This document shows, piece by piece, positions 1 to 5,619 of a stretch of DNA of 9,453 bases (its first letter is position 1; every line of letters starts with the position of its first letter). This DNA is from Desulfobulbaceae bacterium (GTDB taxonomy: Bacteria; Desulfobacterota; Desulfobulbia; Desulfobulbales; Desulfurivibrionaceae). The stretch covers positions 12,182 through 21,634 of the forward strand of contig DOZO01000066.1 of assembly GCA_003517965.1 (NCBI GenBank), written 5' to 3'. The notes beneath the pieces were generated by a model. That model saw only the letters and a list, made by a program, of their open reading frames with translations. It had not been told where the DNA came from and did no database searches. A program made the translations under genes and the position numbers.

Positions 1-20
1 CCGCCCCGGTGAACGGTTAC
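1..20 (-). repeat. possible end of a GTAAC-type palindromic repeat cut by the window edge
   Basis: Read on the minus strand, this begins GTAACCGTTCACC, which resembles the tip GTAACTGTTCAGC of the repeats at 1049-1154 and 2147-2253. Only one end is visible because the window starts here, so whether a full element lies to the left cannot be told. The match is short and could be chance. Confidence 0.3.
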
Positions 21-39
21 TAATTTGATCAATGGCCTA

Positions 40-68
40 TTGTGACTGGAAATTTTACAGGGTACTAT
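40..68 (+). promoter_or_regulatory. sigma70-like promoter upstream of prepilin peptidase
   Basis: TTGTGA at 40-45 and TACTAT at 63-68 are separated by 17 bp, with four of six consensus matches in each box. Transcription would start near 75, about 100 bases upstream of the prepilin peptidase gene. Nothing else that looks like a gene or site was seen in 1-177. Confidence 0.4.
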
Positions 69-177
69 AGCAGAGAATTTTGCGGTTTGGCAACAGGGAG
101 TTGTGTGTGCGAAATGGTAAGTTGTTTGATGATATTTAAGTTAATCCTTGGGATGTCCAGATAGGTAAACAAGACGT

Positions 178-960
178 ATGGGTGAGGATATGCTTTTTAT
201 TTTTGTCGCTCTGTTCGGGTCTCTGATCGGCAGTTTTCTCAATGTGGTCATTGTGCGTTTGCCTGAGGAAGGCGGCTCCATCGTTTTCCCGGCCTCCCAT
301 TGCCAGTCCTGTAAAAAGCCCATTTCCTGGTATGACAATATTCCTCTCCTGAGTTTTATAGTTCTGCGCGGCCGATGTCGGCAGTGTGGAGAGCGAATTT
401 CCTGGCGCTATCCTTTGGTTGAGGCAGCCATGACGTTTCTGGCCTTGGCCTTGTACCAGCACTTTGGTTTTACCATTCTTTATCCTGTTTATTTTGTTTT
501 TTGCGCGGCCCTGCTTGTTGTTATCTTTATAGATGTTCAACACCAGATCATCCCCGATGTGATCAGCCTGCCCGGCATTGTCCTGGGTTTTGCTCTCTCC
601 TTTGTCAATCCGTTTGTTAGCTGGCAGGATGCCGGATTGGGGATTTTGTTCGGGGGGGGGAGTCTTTATCTGGTGGCCATGGGCTATTACCTGTTCACCA
701 AACGGGAAGGCATGGGTGGCGGTGATATCAAGCTGCTGGCCATGATCGGCGCTTTTCTGGGCTGGCAGTCCTTGCCCTTTGTGGTATTTGCCAGCTCGGT
801 GCTGGGTACGGTAGTGGGCGTCTGGGCCATGGTCAAACAGGGCAAGGGCGGCAAGACTGTCATCCCTTATGGCCCTTTCCTGGCCATCGCAGCCATGATG
901 TATCTTTTTTTCCGGCAGGAGATCATCCTGCTTTTTGTCCGCTTGATGTTCCATCGCTGA
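178..960 (+). CDS. pilD: type IV prepilin peptidase / N-methyltransferase
   Basis: This polytopic inner-membrane aspartic protease of the PilD/GspO family cleaves the leader from type IV pilin and type II secretion pseudopilin precursors and N-methylates the new first residue. The N-terminal cytoplasmic domain shows both CxxC pairs (Cys42/45 and Cys67/70, counted from 178), typical of the zinc-binding bifunctional form. The catalytic aspartates are Asp119 in FIDVQHQIIPD and Asp183 in the GMGGGDIK motif. The rest is a run of hydrophobic segments. At 260 aa it is a little shorter than the ~290-aa Pseudomonas and Vibrio enzymes but complete. ATG at 190 is an alternative start: GGTGA at 181-185 suits it better than the weak AGGT upstream of 178. 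A nine-G run (652-660) encodes a GGG stretch. It stands alone, with no pilus genes in view, so which pilin or pseudopilin it serves cannot be told. Family assignment is firm. Confidence 0.95.
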   Translation: MGEDMLFIFVALFGSLIGSFLNVVIVRLPEEGGSIVFPASHCQSCKKPISWYDNIPLLSFIVLRGRCRQCGERISWRYPLVEAAMTFLALALYQHFGFTILYPVYFVFCAALLVVIFIDVQHQIIPDVISLPGIVLGFALSFVNPFVSWQDAGLGILFGGGSLYLVAMGYYLFTKREGMGGGDIKLLAMIGAFLGWQSLPFVVFASSVLGTVVGVWAMVKQGKGGKTVIPYGPFLAIAAMMYLFFRQEIILLFVRLMFHR

Positions 961-970
961 TTCCGATCTT

Positions 971-1032
971 TTCCTTCCCCCGTAGGCCTCCCTAATTAGC
1001 GGGTAACTATGCAACTCGGAGCCGGGAAGGAA
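971..1032. repeat. 9-bp inverted repeat after prepilin peptidase
   Basis: TTCCTTCCC at 971-979 and GGGAAGGAA at 1024-1032 are perfect inverted repeats separated by 44 bases. They could form a large hairpin between pilD and ribF, but no T-tract follows on either strand, so it is not a canonical intrinsic terminator. A GTAACT at 1003-1008 inside the loop recalls the palindromic element tips but then diverges. Confidence 0.3.
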
Positions 1033-1048
1033 CGCAAATTATGATAAC

Positions 1049-1154
1049 GTAACTGTTCAGCAGTGCCGCAGATGCGCGGAAGAGGCCTGCGAAGTGTGCT
1101 GTAGCACATGAGCAGGCCGATGACAAAGCAGATGCGGTGCTGCTGAACAGTTAC
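1049..1154 (+). repeat. 106-bp palindromic MITE/REP-like element, copy 1
   Basis: The element begins GTAACTGTTCAGCAG and ends with the exact reverse complement CTGCTGAACAGTTAC, giving 15-bp perfect terminal inverted repeats. The outer flanks (AC and GT) extend the symmetry by two more bases. The interior is an imperfect continuation of the stem, with matched CCGCA/TGCGG and GGCCTGC/GCAGGCC arms and a central TGTGC/GCACA hairpin, so nearly the whole element can fold as one long hairpin. It codes for no plausible protein. The reverse complement of 2147-2253 matches it with six substitutions and one indel over 107 columns. Its right end lies 1 bp from the ribF stop codon, so it would form the start of the ribF 3' untranslated region. 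No target-site duplication is evident. Non-autonomous mobile or RAYT-mobilised REP origin is inferred. Confidence 0.85.
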
Positions 1155-1155
1155 G

Positions 1156-2130
1156 TCAGCGATTGTATTTTTCTTCGCAAGACAGCAGGATTTCCTTTTT
1201 GGCTTCTGACAGAATATTTCTGGCGGCGGCCACGTCAATGGCAATCTGGGTGGCCAGTTCTGCCGGTCCAGAAAACCTTTTTTCTTCGCGCAGAAAGCGG
1301 AGTAGATTGATCTTGATCGGTTTCCCGTAGATATCCTGGTTGAAATCGAAGATGTGGGTTTCGGCGCAAAGCTGGTTGCCGGCAAAGGTTGGATTGTAGC
1401 CAATGTTGAGCACGCCGCCGTAGCATTTGCCGTCATAGATCACCTGGGTGACGTAAACTCCCAGACGTGGACATAGATCTTCTTCGGCAATGGCGAGGTT
1501 GGCGGTGGGAAAACCGAGGAGTGGCCCGCCGCGCTGCTTGCCCATTCTAACTTCGCCCCGAATCTGGTAGTAGCGGCCAAGGAGTTTCTTGACGTATTTC
1601 ATTTTGCCAAGGCCTACCAGTTCCCTGATTTTGCTGCTGCTGGCCAGCATCCCTTCTACATAATACGGTTCCACCACAGAGACCGTAAAGCCTTTGCTCT
1701 TGCCTTGCTCCTGAAGAAAGGGGATGTCTCCATGGCGATTTTTGCCAAAGGCATAATCGTAGCCAACCACCAGATCCTGGACGCCTATGGCTTGGCACAA
1801 GACCTGATCCACAAAGACTTCGGCAGGGGTATTGGCAAATTCCCTGGTAAAGGGGAGAATGATTAGGGCGTCGATATTGGCCAGAGCGATGAGTTCTTTT
1901 TTTTGTTCGGCGGTGGAAATGAGCTTGAGACCGATGTCGGGTCGTACTATCTTGAGCGGATGTGGTTCAAAGGTGACGGCTACGCTGGTGCCTTTGTTCC
2001 GATAGGCGCGGCTCACCACTTCGGAGAACAGGATCTGGTGGCCCAGGTGGACGCCGTCAAAGTTGCCGATGGTGACTGCGGCTCTGGGGAAAGACCCTGG
2101 TATGTCGCTGATGTTTGTATATATATGCAT
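1156..2130 (-). CDS. ribF: bifunctional riboflavin kinase / FAD synthetase
   Basis: RibF phosphorylates riboflavin to FMN and adenylylates FMN to FAD in the cytoplasm. The N-terminal nucleotidyltransferase half shows GNFDGVHLGH (residues 22-31), VGYDYAFGKNRHGD (122-135) and the SSSKIR motif (164-169). The C-terminal flavokinase half shows GFPTAN (206-211), LNIGYNPTF (241-249) and AETHIFDF with the probable catalytic Glu257. At 324 aa it has the usual ~310-aa length and is intact. The ATG at 2130 precedes MHIYTNISDI with the FAD-synthetase motif soon after. An AGGA (complement of 2142-2145) sits about 11 bases upstream, squeezed between the start codon and repeat copy 2. The gene is monocistronic here, transcribed away from the tRNA. 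Inverted repeat copies lie immediately on both sides. No FMN riboswitch signature was seen in the leader. Confidence 0.96.
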   Translation of the reverse strand: MHIYTNISDIPGSFPRAAVTIGNFDGVHLGHQILFSEVVSRAYRNKGTSVAVTFEPHPLKIVRPDIGLKLISTAEQKKELIALANIDALIILPFTREFANTPAEVFVDQVLCQAIGVQDLVVGYDYAFGKNRHGDIPFLQEQGKSKGFTVSVVEPYYVEGMLASSSKIRELVGLGKMKYVKKLLGRYYQIRGEVRMGKQRGGPLLGFPTANLAIAEEDLCPRLGVYVTQVIYDGKCYGGVLNIGYNPTFAGNQLCAETHIFDFNQDIYGKPIKINLLRFLREEKRFSGPAELATQIAIDVAAARNILSEAKKEILLSCEEKYNR

Positions 2131-2146
2131 GGTAACGTGAATCCTG

Positions 2147-2253
2147 GTAACTGCTCAGCAGCACCGCATCTGCTTTGTCATCGGCCTGCTCATGTGCGAA
2201 TAGCACACTTCGCAGGCCTCTTTCGCGCATCTACGGCACTGCTGAGCAGTTAC
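2147..2253 (-). repeat. 107-bp palindromic MITE/REP-like element, copy 2 (inverted)
   Basis: This is the inverted partner of the element at 1049-1154, about 93% identical to it in reverse complement. Its terminal 15-bp inverted repeats are GTAACTGCTCAGCAG and CTGCTGAGCAGTTAC. Relative to copy 1 a T-A pair in the terminal stem has become a C-G pair with both sides changed. The central TGTGC/GCACA stem is kept while its loop differs. It lies between the inferred ribF promoter (2322-2350) and the ribF ribosome binding site, so it would be transcribed as a large hairpin in the ribF leader. No target-site duplication is visible. Confidence 0.85.
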
Positions 2254-2285
2254 ATTCCGTGGCTTTTGTTCAATTCCGGCATCAA

Positions 2286-2298
2286 GCTGAGTAGTTAC
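2286..2298 (-). repeat. solitary repeat tip
   Basis: On the minus strand this reads GTAACTACTCAGC, differing from the tip of copy 2 (GTAACTGCTCAGC) at one base. It lies only 33 bp outside copy 2 with no partner arm nearby. It looks like a fragment of the same repeat family. Confidence 0.4.
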
Positions 2299-2321
2299 GA
2301 ATCCTGATTTGATGTGCCACC

Positions 2322-2350
2322 ACAATAGGCGACAACTGTAAAAAGGTCAA
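2322..2350 (-). promoter_or_regulatory. sigma70-like promoter for ribF
   Basis: On the minus strand TTGACC (complement of 2345-2350) is followed after exactly 17 bp by TATTGT (complement of 2322-2327), with five and four consensus matches. Transcription would start near 2315, giving a leader of about 185 bases that includes repeat copy 2. It lies back to back with the tRNA promoter. Confidence 0.5.
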
Positions 2351-2393
2351 GCCGCAGCCCAGAGAGATTTTTTTGATGCTTGGGTAATTTGTC

Positions 2394-2423
2394 TTGACAA
2401 ATACCACCCGAAAAAATTAGTAT
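2394..2423 (+). promoter_or_regulatory. sigma70 promoter for tRNA-Leu
   Basis: A perfect -35 box TTGACA lies at 2394-2399, followed 18 bp later by TAGTAT at 2418-2423 (four of six matches; TTAGTA at 17 bp is an alternative). Transcription would start near 2430, a few bases ahead of the mature tRNA 5' end at 2439, as expected for a stand-alone tRNA gene. Confidence 0.65.
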
Positions 2424-2438
2424 CGCTTCTCACGATGT

Positions 2439-2525
2439 GCCGAAGTGGCGGAATTGGTAGACGCGCTAGGTTCAGGGCCTAGTGGGGGTTTCCTCGTGGA
2501 AGTTCGAGTCTTCTCTTCGGCACCA
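2439..2525 (+). tRNA. tRNA-Leu (anticodon CAG)
   Basis: The acceptor stem GCCGAAG (2439-2445) pairs with CTTCGGC (2515-2521), followed by discriminator A and an encoded CCA (2523-2525). The anticodon stem CTAGG/CCTAG (2466-2470, 2478-2482) encloses loop TTCAGGG with anticodon CAG at 2473-2475, which reads CUG leucine codons. A long variable arm (about 2483-2497) marks a class II tRNA, as expected for leucine. The T arm GGAAG-TTCGAGT-CTTCT has one G-U pair. The gene has its own promoter and terminator. I see no integrase or attachment-site duplication beside it. Confidence 0.96.
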
Positions 2526-2556
2526 TCTTGAAAAATGATGTGGTAATGAAAAATCT

Positions 2557-2585
2557 GGTCATGCTTCGGCATGGCCTTTTTTTTT
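2557..2585 (+). terminator. intrinsic terminator after tRNA-Leu
   Basis: GGTCATGC (2557-2564), the tetraloop TTCG and GCATGGCC (2569-2576) form an 8-bp stem with one G-T pair. It is followed directly by nine T residues (2577-2585). It lies 31 bases after the tRNA 3' end. Confidence 0.9.
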
Positions 2586-2669
2586 GTGCGTAACGGGCCG
2601 TCACGTCTGGATGTCGATATCGTTTGGTATTTCGAGCCCTGCGTTATATGGCTTTCTTTTTGTTGGCTT

Positions 2670-2701
2670 AGGAGGAAAAAATGGTGCTATTATACAAATA
2701 A
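2670..2701 (+). promoter_or_regulatory. strong Shine-Dalgarno with six-codon minicistron in the motA leader
   Basis: AGGAGG at 2670-2675, five bases before ATG at 2681, is the strongest ribosome-binding site in the window, yet the frame it opens is only MVLLYK followed by TAA (2699-2701). The sequence lies 67 bases upstream of motA. TATTAT at 2688-2693 within it also resembles a -10 box, but no good -35 stands at the right distance. It may be a leader peptide, a remnant of a displaced start, or coincidence. No other gene was recognised between 2586 and 2768. Confidence 0.3.
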
Positions 2702-2704
2702 TTT

Positions 2705-2727
2705 GTAACTATCCAGCAGTACATCTG
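2705..2727 (+). repeat. decayed left half of the palindromic repeat
   Basis: This begins GTAACTATCCAGCAG and continues with CATCTG and then TTTCGTC, in the same order as the left arm of copy 2 (GTAACTGCTCAGCAG, GCATCTGC, TTTGTC). No right arm follows before motA at 2769. It looks like a truncated, diverged copy sitting between the minicistron and motA. Confidence 0.45.
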
Positions 2728-2768
2728 TTTCGTCGCTTTCTTGATTATTTAACGGAGTCACACAGCTT

Positions 2769-3551
2769 ATGGACATAGCTACCCTTGTCGGCCTATTTAT
2801 GGGCTTCGGGGCCGTGATTGGCGGCCAGATTCTTGAAGGCGGTCACATTAGCGCTCTTCTTCAACCCACCGCCGCCGTTATCGTTTTTGGGGGGACACTC
2901 GGGGCAACCTTTGTTTCGTTCCCACTTGAAGATCTTCGGCGGGCCTTTTATAGCGCAGCCACGGCCTTTTCCCACCAGATGGAAGATCCAGAGGAGATGA
3001 TTGGCAAGTTGGTTGGTTTTGCCAATATTGCCAGGAAGAACGGCCTGATAACCCTGGAGCAGGATTCACAGATGGTCGAAGACCGTTTTCTTGGTCATGG
3101 TCTGGAAATGGTGGTGGACGGCATGGACCCCGAGGAGGTCATGGAGGTTTTGCAGATAGAAATCACCAACTTCGAAGATCTCCACAAGGGCAGCGCTGAG
3201 GTGTTTGAGGCTGCTGGCGGTTTTGCTCCGACTATTGGCATCATCGGCGCAATCCTGGGTCTAATCCATGTAATGAGTAATCTCTCTGATACTTCCAGGT
3301 TGGGTGCAGGTATTGCCGTGGCGTTCGTGGCTACCATCTATGGCTTGGTGATCGCTAATATTATCTGCATCCCTATCGGCACTAAACTCAAGAAACGCTT
3401 GAAAGCGCAGATTCTTCAACGGGAAATAGTGATTGAAGGTCTTCTTGCCATCCAAAGAGGTGATAACCCCAGATTGATTGAAAAACGTTTGCGGAGTTTC
3501 ACCCAGACCAGTGGGGTCACGCTTTACAGCCGAGGTTGGGGCGGTTTATGA
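2769..3551 (+). CDS. motA: flagellar motor stator protein MotA (MotC/PomA-like)
   Basis: This is the four-helix inner-membrane stator subunit that couples ion flow to flagellar rotation by contacting FliG. Helices 1 and 2 cover about residues 4-22 and 28-50, a cytoplasmic loop follows, and helices 3 and 4 cover about 150-170 and 179-203. The two conserved prolines are Pro154 (FAPTIGIIGAILGL) and Pro202 (IICIPIG). Arg89 in the ARKNGL segment and Glu97 match the charged loop residues that interact with FliG in the family. At 260 aa its length and sequence resemble PomA and Pseudomonas MotC rather than the ~295-aa E. coli MotA. Where sodium-type PomA has Thr158, this protein has Ala161, which favours proton drive (inference). 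GGAG at 2754-2757 lies 11 bases before the ATG. The stop codon overlaps the motB start (ATGA), indicating translational coupling. No other flagellar gene is in view. Confidence 0.95.
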   Translation: MDIATLVGLFMGFGAVIGGQILEGGHISALLQPTAAVIVFGGTLGATFVSFPLEDLRRAFYSAATAFSHQMEDPEEMIGKLVGFANIARKNGLITLEQDSQMVEDRFLGHGLEMVVDGMDPEEVMEVLQIEITNFEDLHKGSAEVFEAAGGFAPTIGIIGAILGLIHVMSNLSDTSRLGAGIAVAFVATIYGLVIANIICIPIGTKLKKRLKAQILQREIVIEGLLAIQRGDNPRLIEKRLRSFTQTSGVTLYSRGWGGL

Positions 3552-4327
3552 ACAGGCTCAAGAAAAAAAAAGAACCGGAGAAGGAACCGAACCTGGATCG
3601 ATGGCTTGTTTCCTATGCTGACTTTATCACCCTTCTTTTTGCTGTCTTTGGCATGCTCTATGCCATGTCTATCGTGGATCAGAAAAAAATGGATGAGGTG
3701 CAGGCCTCAATCCAAACCTCTTTTTCTTACAACCAGATTTCCCCCCCTCCGCCAAAGGTTATCGGCAACAAGGATTTTGGCCTGATTCCTGAAGTGTCTG
3801 ATCAGCCGGGACCTTCGCTGTCCCAGGATGAGAGCTCCTCCCTTGCCGAAGCCCAGGAATTCAATCAGGTCAGGAAAGAGGTGCAGAGTAATCTCCAGGA
3901 ATATGAAGCCAAAAACCAGGTGCAATTGACCATCAACGAACGGGGCCTGGTAATCAGCCTGAAAGAGGCAGGTTTTTTCCCCTCCGGGACCGCCAGGGTG
4001 CAGACGCAAGCGCTACCCCTGCTGGACAGGATTGCTACCACTATCTCTCGTTCTGGCAATAGTTTTCGCATCGAAGGGCATACGGATAATGTCCCGGTCA
4101 AGTCTTCGATCTTTCCCACGAATTGGGAATTGTCTGTGGCCAGGGCTAACAGCATTGTCCATTATCTTATTGAAAAACACGGGTTCAAGGGTGACAAGCT
4201 GTCTGTGGTCGGGTATGGGGAATACCGTCCGCTTGCAGATAATGCCACAGATGAGGGTCGGAAGCTCAATCGGCGGGTCGATATTGTCATGCTTTCGCAG
4301 AAGGGTGCTCTGGGTGAGGCACGGTGA
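3548..4327 (+). CDS. motB: flagellar motor stator protein MotB (MotD-like)
   Basis: This is the ion-conducting, peptidoglycan-anchored partner of MotA. A lysine-rich cytoplasmic N-terminus leads to the single helix WLVSYADFITLLFAVFGMLY (19-38), which carries the essential ion-binding Asp25. A charged plug and linker region with a proline stretch (66-69) follows, then a periplasmic OmpA-like domain (about 145-250) with GHTDN (177-181) and LNRRVDI (240-246), the peptidoglycan-contacting Asp and Arg. The ATG at 3548 overlaps the motA TGA and is preferred over an in-frame TTG at 3536. It gives 259 aa, normal for the family. The helix resembles Pseudomonas MotD. Confidence 0.95.
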   Translation: MNRLKKKKEPEKEPNLDRWLVSYADFITLLFAVFGMLYAMSIVDQKKMDEVQASIQTSFSYNQISPPPPKVIGNKDFGLIPEVSDQPGPSLSQDESSSLAEAQEFNQVRKEVQSNLQEYEAKNQVQLTINERGLVISLKEAGFFPSGTARVQTQALPLLDRIATTISRSGNSFRIEGHTDNVPVKSSIFPTNWELSVARANSIVHYLIEKHGFKGDKLSVVGYGEYRPLADNATDEGRKLNRRVDIVMLSQKGALGEAR

Positions 4328-4427
4328 TTTGGTTGGGGGAATAGTGTCCTGATAGAGCAAGAGTCATTATTGGGCCAATTCTGCAATAAGAAATAGTGCG
4401 TTTTTTATAAAAAAAGGAGTTGAGGCC

Positions 4428-5552
4428 ATGGCCTTTGATGATCAGCAGCCCCCTTGGGGAAAAAAGAAAGGGCCGCAAACCCCGGAAGAGCTTATTGCCC
4501 TTCTGCTTAACAAACTCAAAGAGTTTTTTGACGGGGTGGGCAGCGGAGAGAAGAGTAGACCTGGCGCAGGTGGGCGTCTGGGGCCGGAGCTTTTCGGCTC
4601 AGGCCCCTTTGCCAATCTCGGGAAGCTCGGCCTGCTTCTCGGTGTTTTTTTTCTTGGTTCTCTGCTGTTTTCCGCTTTTTATACCATAGCTCCCGGTGAA
4701 CAGGGCGTGGTGCTGCGTTTTGGCAGATATGTCAAAACCACCTCGCCAGGACTGAGTTTCAAGCTGCCTTTCATGGACGAAGTCATCAAGGTTGATGTGG
4801 AGAATGTCCGTAAGGAGGAGTTTGGCTTCAGGACCAAGACCCCTGGGCAACGCACCGAGTTTGAAAAGACCGGCTATGGCGCTGAATCCCTTATGCTTAC
4901 CAGCGACCGCAATGTCATCGACCTGGAGTGGATCATTCAGTACAAGGTGCAGGATCCAATTTTTTTCGCTTTCAAGGTTAAGGATGTCAAGCAGGCGGTC
5001 CGTGATATTTCCGAGGTTGCCTTGCGCCGTATCGTCGGCAATATGACTTTTGATTATGTACTCAGCAACCGGGAAATGTTGGCCTCGGCTACCCAGCGGG
5101 AGGTGCAGAGTTCTCTGGATCGGTATCAGGCAGGGGTAAAGATCGTCACTGTTCAGCTTCAGGATGTTAACCCACCGGAACATGTGAAGCCTTCTTTTAA
5201 TGAGGTCAATGAGGCGGATCAGGATATGAAACGGTTGGTGAACGAGGCTGAGGAATCCTATAACCGTGAGGTGCCCAAGGCACGGGGTGACGCGAAAAAA
5301 ATGCTGGAAGAGGCGCAAGGCTACGCGGTGGAACGGGTCAATCTGGCCCAGGGCGAGGCCTCCCGTTTTCTGGCTATTCTTAAGGAATACAAGGGGGGGC
5401 CGGAAGTCACCCGGCGCCGGATGTATCTGGAGACCATGCAGGAGGTGCTGCCCAAAGTCACCGAGATTTATGTGGTTGACGGGGACAAGGGGGGGATTCT
5501 GCCTTTTCTTGATATGAGGGGGGGAGCAAAGGCCGCAGCGAAGTCGCCTTGA
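4428..5552 (+). CDS. hflK: SPFH-domain membrane protein HflK
   Basis: HflK forms with HflC a large periplasm-facing cage around the FtsH protease in the inner membrane and modulates membrane protein degradation. The start MAFDDQQPPWGKKKG and the glycine-rich N-terminal stretch are typical of HflK, followed by one helix (about 64-84). The SPFH/band-7 domain begins at IAPGEQGVVLRFGRY (86-100), and a coiled-coil segment rich in Ala, Glu and Arg follows at about 255-310. AAGGAG at 4414-4419 is 8 bases before the ATG. At 374 aa it is somewhat shorter than the 419-aa E. coli protein, mostly at the termini. Three G7 runs occur in the last 160 bases. The leader 4328-4427 shows no clear promoter or terminator, so readthrough from motB is possible. 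hflC follows after 67 bases. Confidence 0.94.
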   Translation: MAFDDQQPPWGKKKGPQTPEELIALLLNKLKEFFDGVGSGEKSRPGAGGRLGPELFGSGPFANLGKLGLLLGVFFLGSLLFSAFYTIAPGEQGVVLRFGRYVKTTSPGLSFKLPFMDEVIKVDVENVRKEEFGFRTKTPGQRTEFEKTGYGAESLMLTSDRNVIDLEWIIQYKVQDPIFFAFKVKDVKQAVRDISEVALRRIVGNMTFDYVLSNREMLASATQREVQSSLDRYQAGVKIVTVQLQDVNPPEHVKPSFNEVNEADQDMKRLVNEAEESYNREVPKARGDAKKMLEEAQGYAVERVNLAQGEASRFLAILKEYKGGPEVTRRRMYLETMQEVLPKVTEIYVVDGDKGGILPFLDMRGGAKAAAKSP

Positions 5553-5619
5553 CAGAGTCGGGTATTTTTAGAATTGGCACAGGCCAAGGAAAAAGTTACG
5601 AAAAAAATAGGGGAAGCCA

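Noticed and set aside
136..1014. 292-aa minus-strand frame opposite prepilin peptidase
   Set aside because: Very rich in Gln, His and Lys with no recognisable domain, and exactly antisense to a gene with all catalytic motifs.
1049..2253. CRISPR array or integron-like attC sites
   Set aside because: Only two copies in opposite orientation, 1 kb apart with a gene between; no regular spacers, and the ends do not carry the attC core site pattern.
1903..2307. 134-aa plus-strand frame across the ribF 5' end and repeat copy 2
   Set aside because: It is antisense to the well-supported ribF and runs through a palindromic repeat, so it is a shadow frame.
2254..2438. FMN (RFN) riboswitch upstream of ribF
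   Set aside because: None of the conserved RFN segments is recognisable in the minus-strand leader; the only structured element is the palindromic repeat.
2439..2525. genomic island inserted at tRNA-Leu
   Set aside because: No integrase, no repeat of the tRNA 3' end nearby, and ordinary chromosomal genes on both sides.
2645..2670. sigma54 promoter ahead of motA
   Set aside because: A GG at about 2650 has GT rather than GC at the required spacing, and the flanking consensus bases are missing.
2584..2778. 64-aa open frame between the tRNA terminator and motA
   Set aside because: It starts within the terminator T-tract, has no ribosome-binding site, crosses a repeat fragment and overlaps the motA start in another frame; composition is not protein-like.
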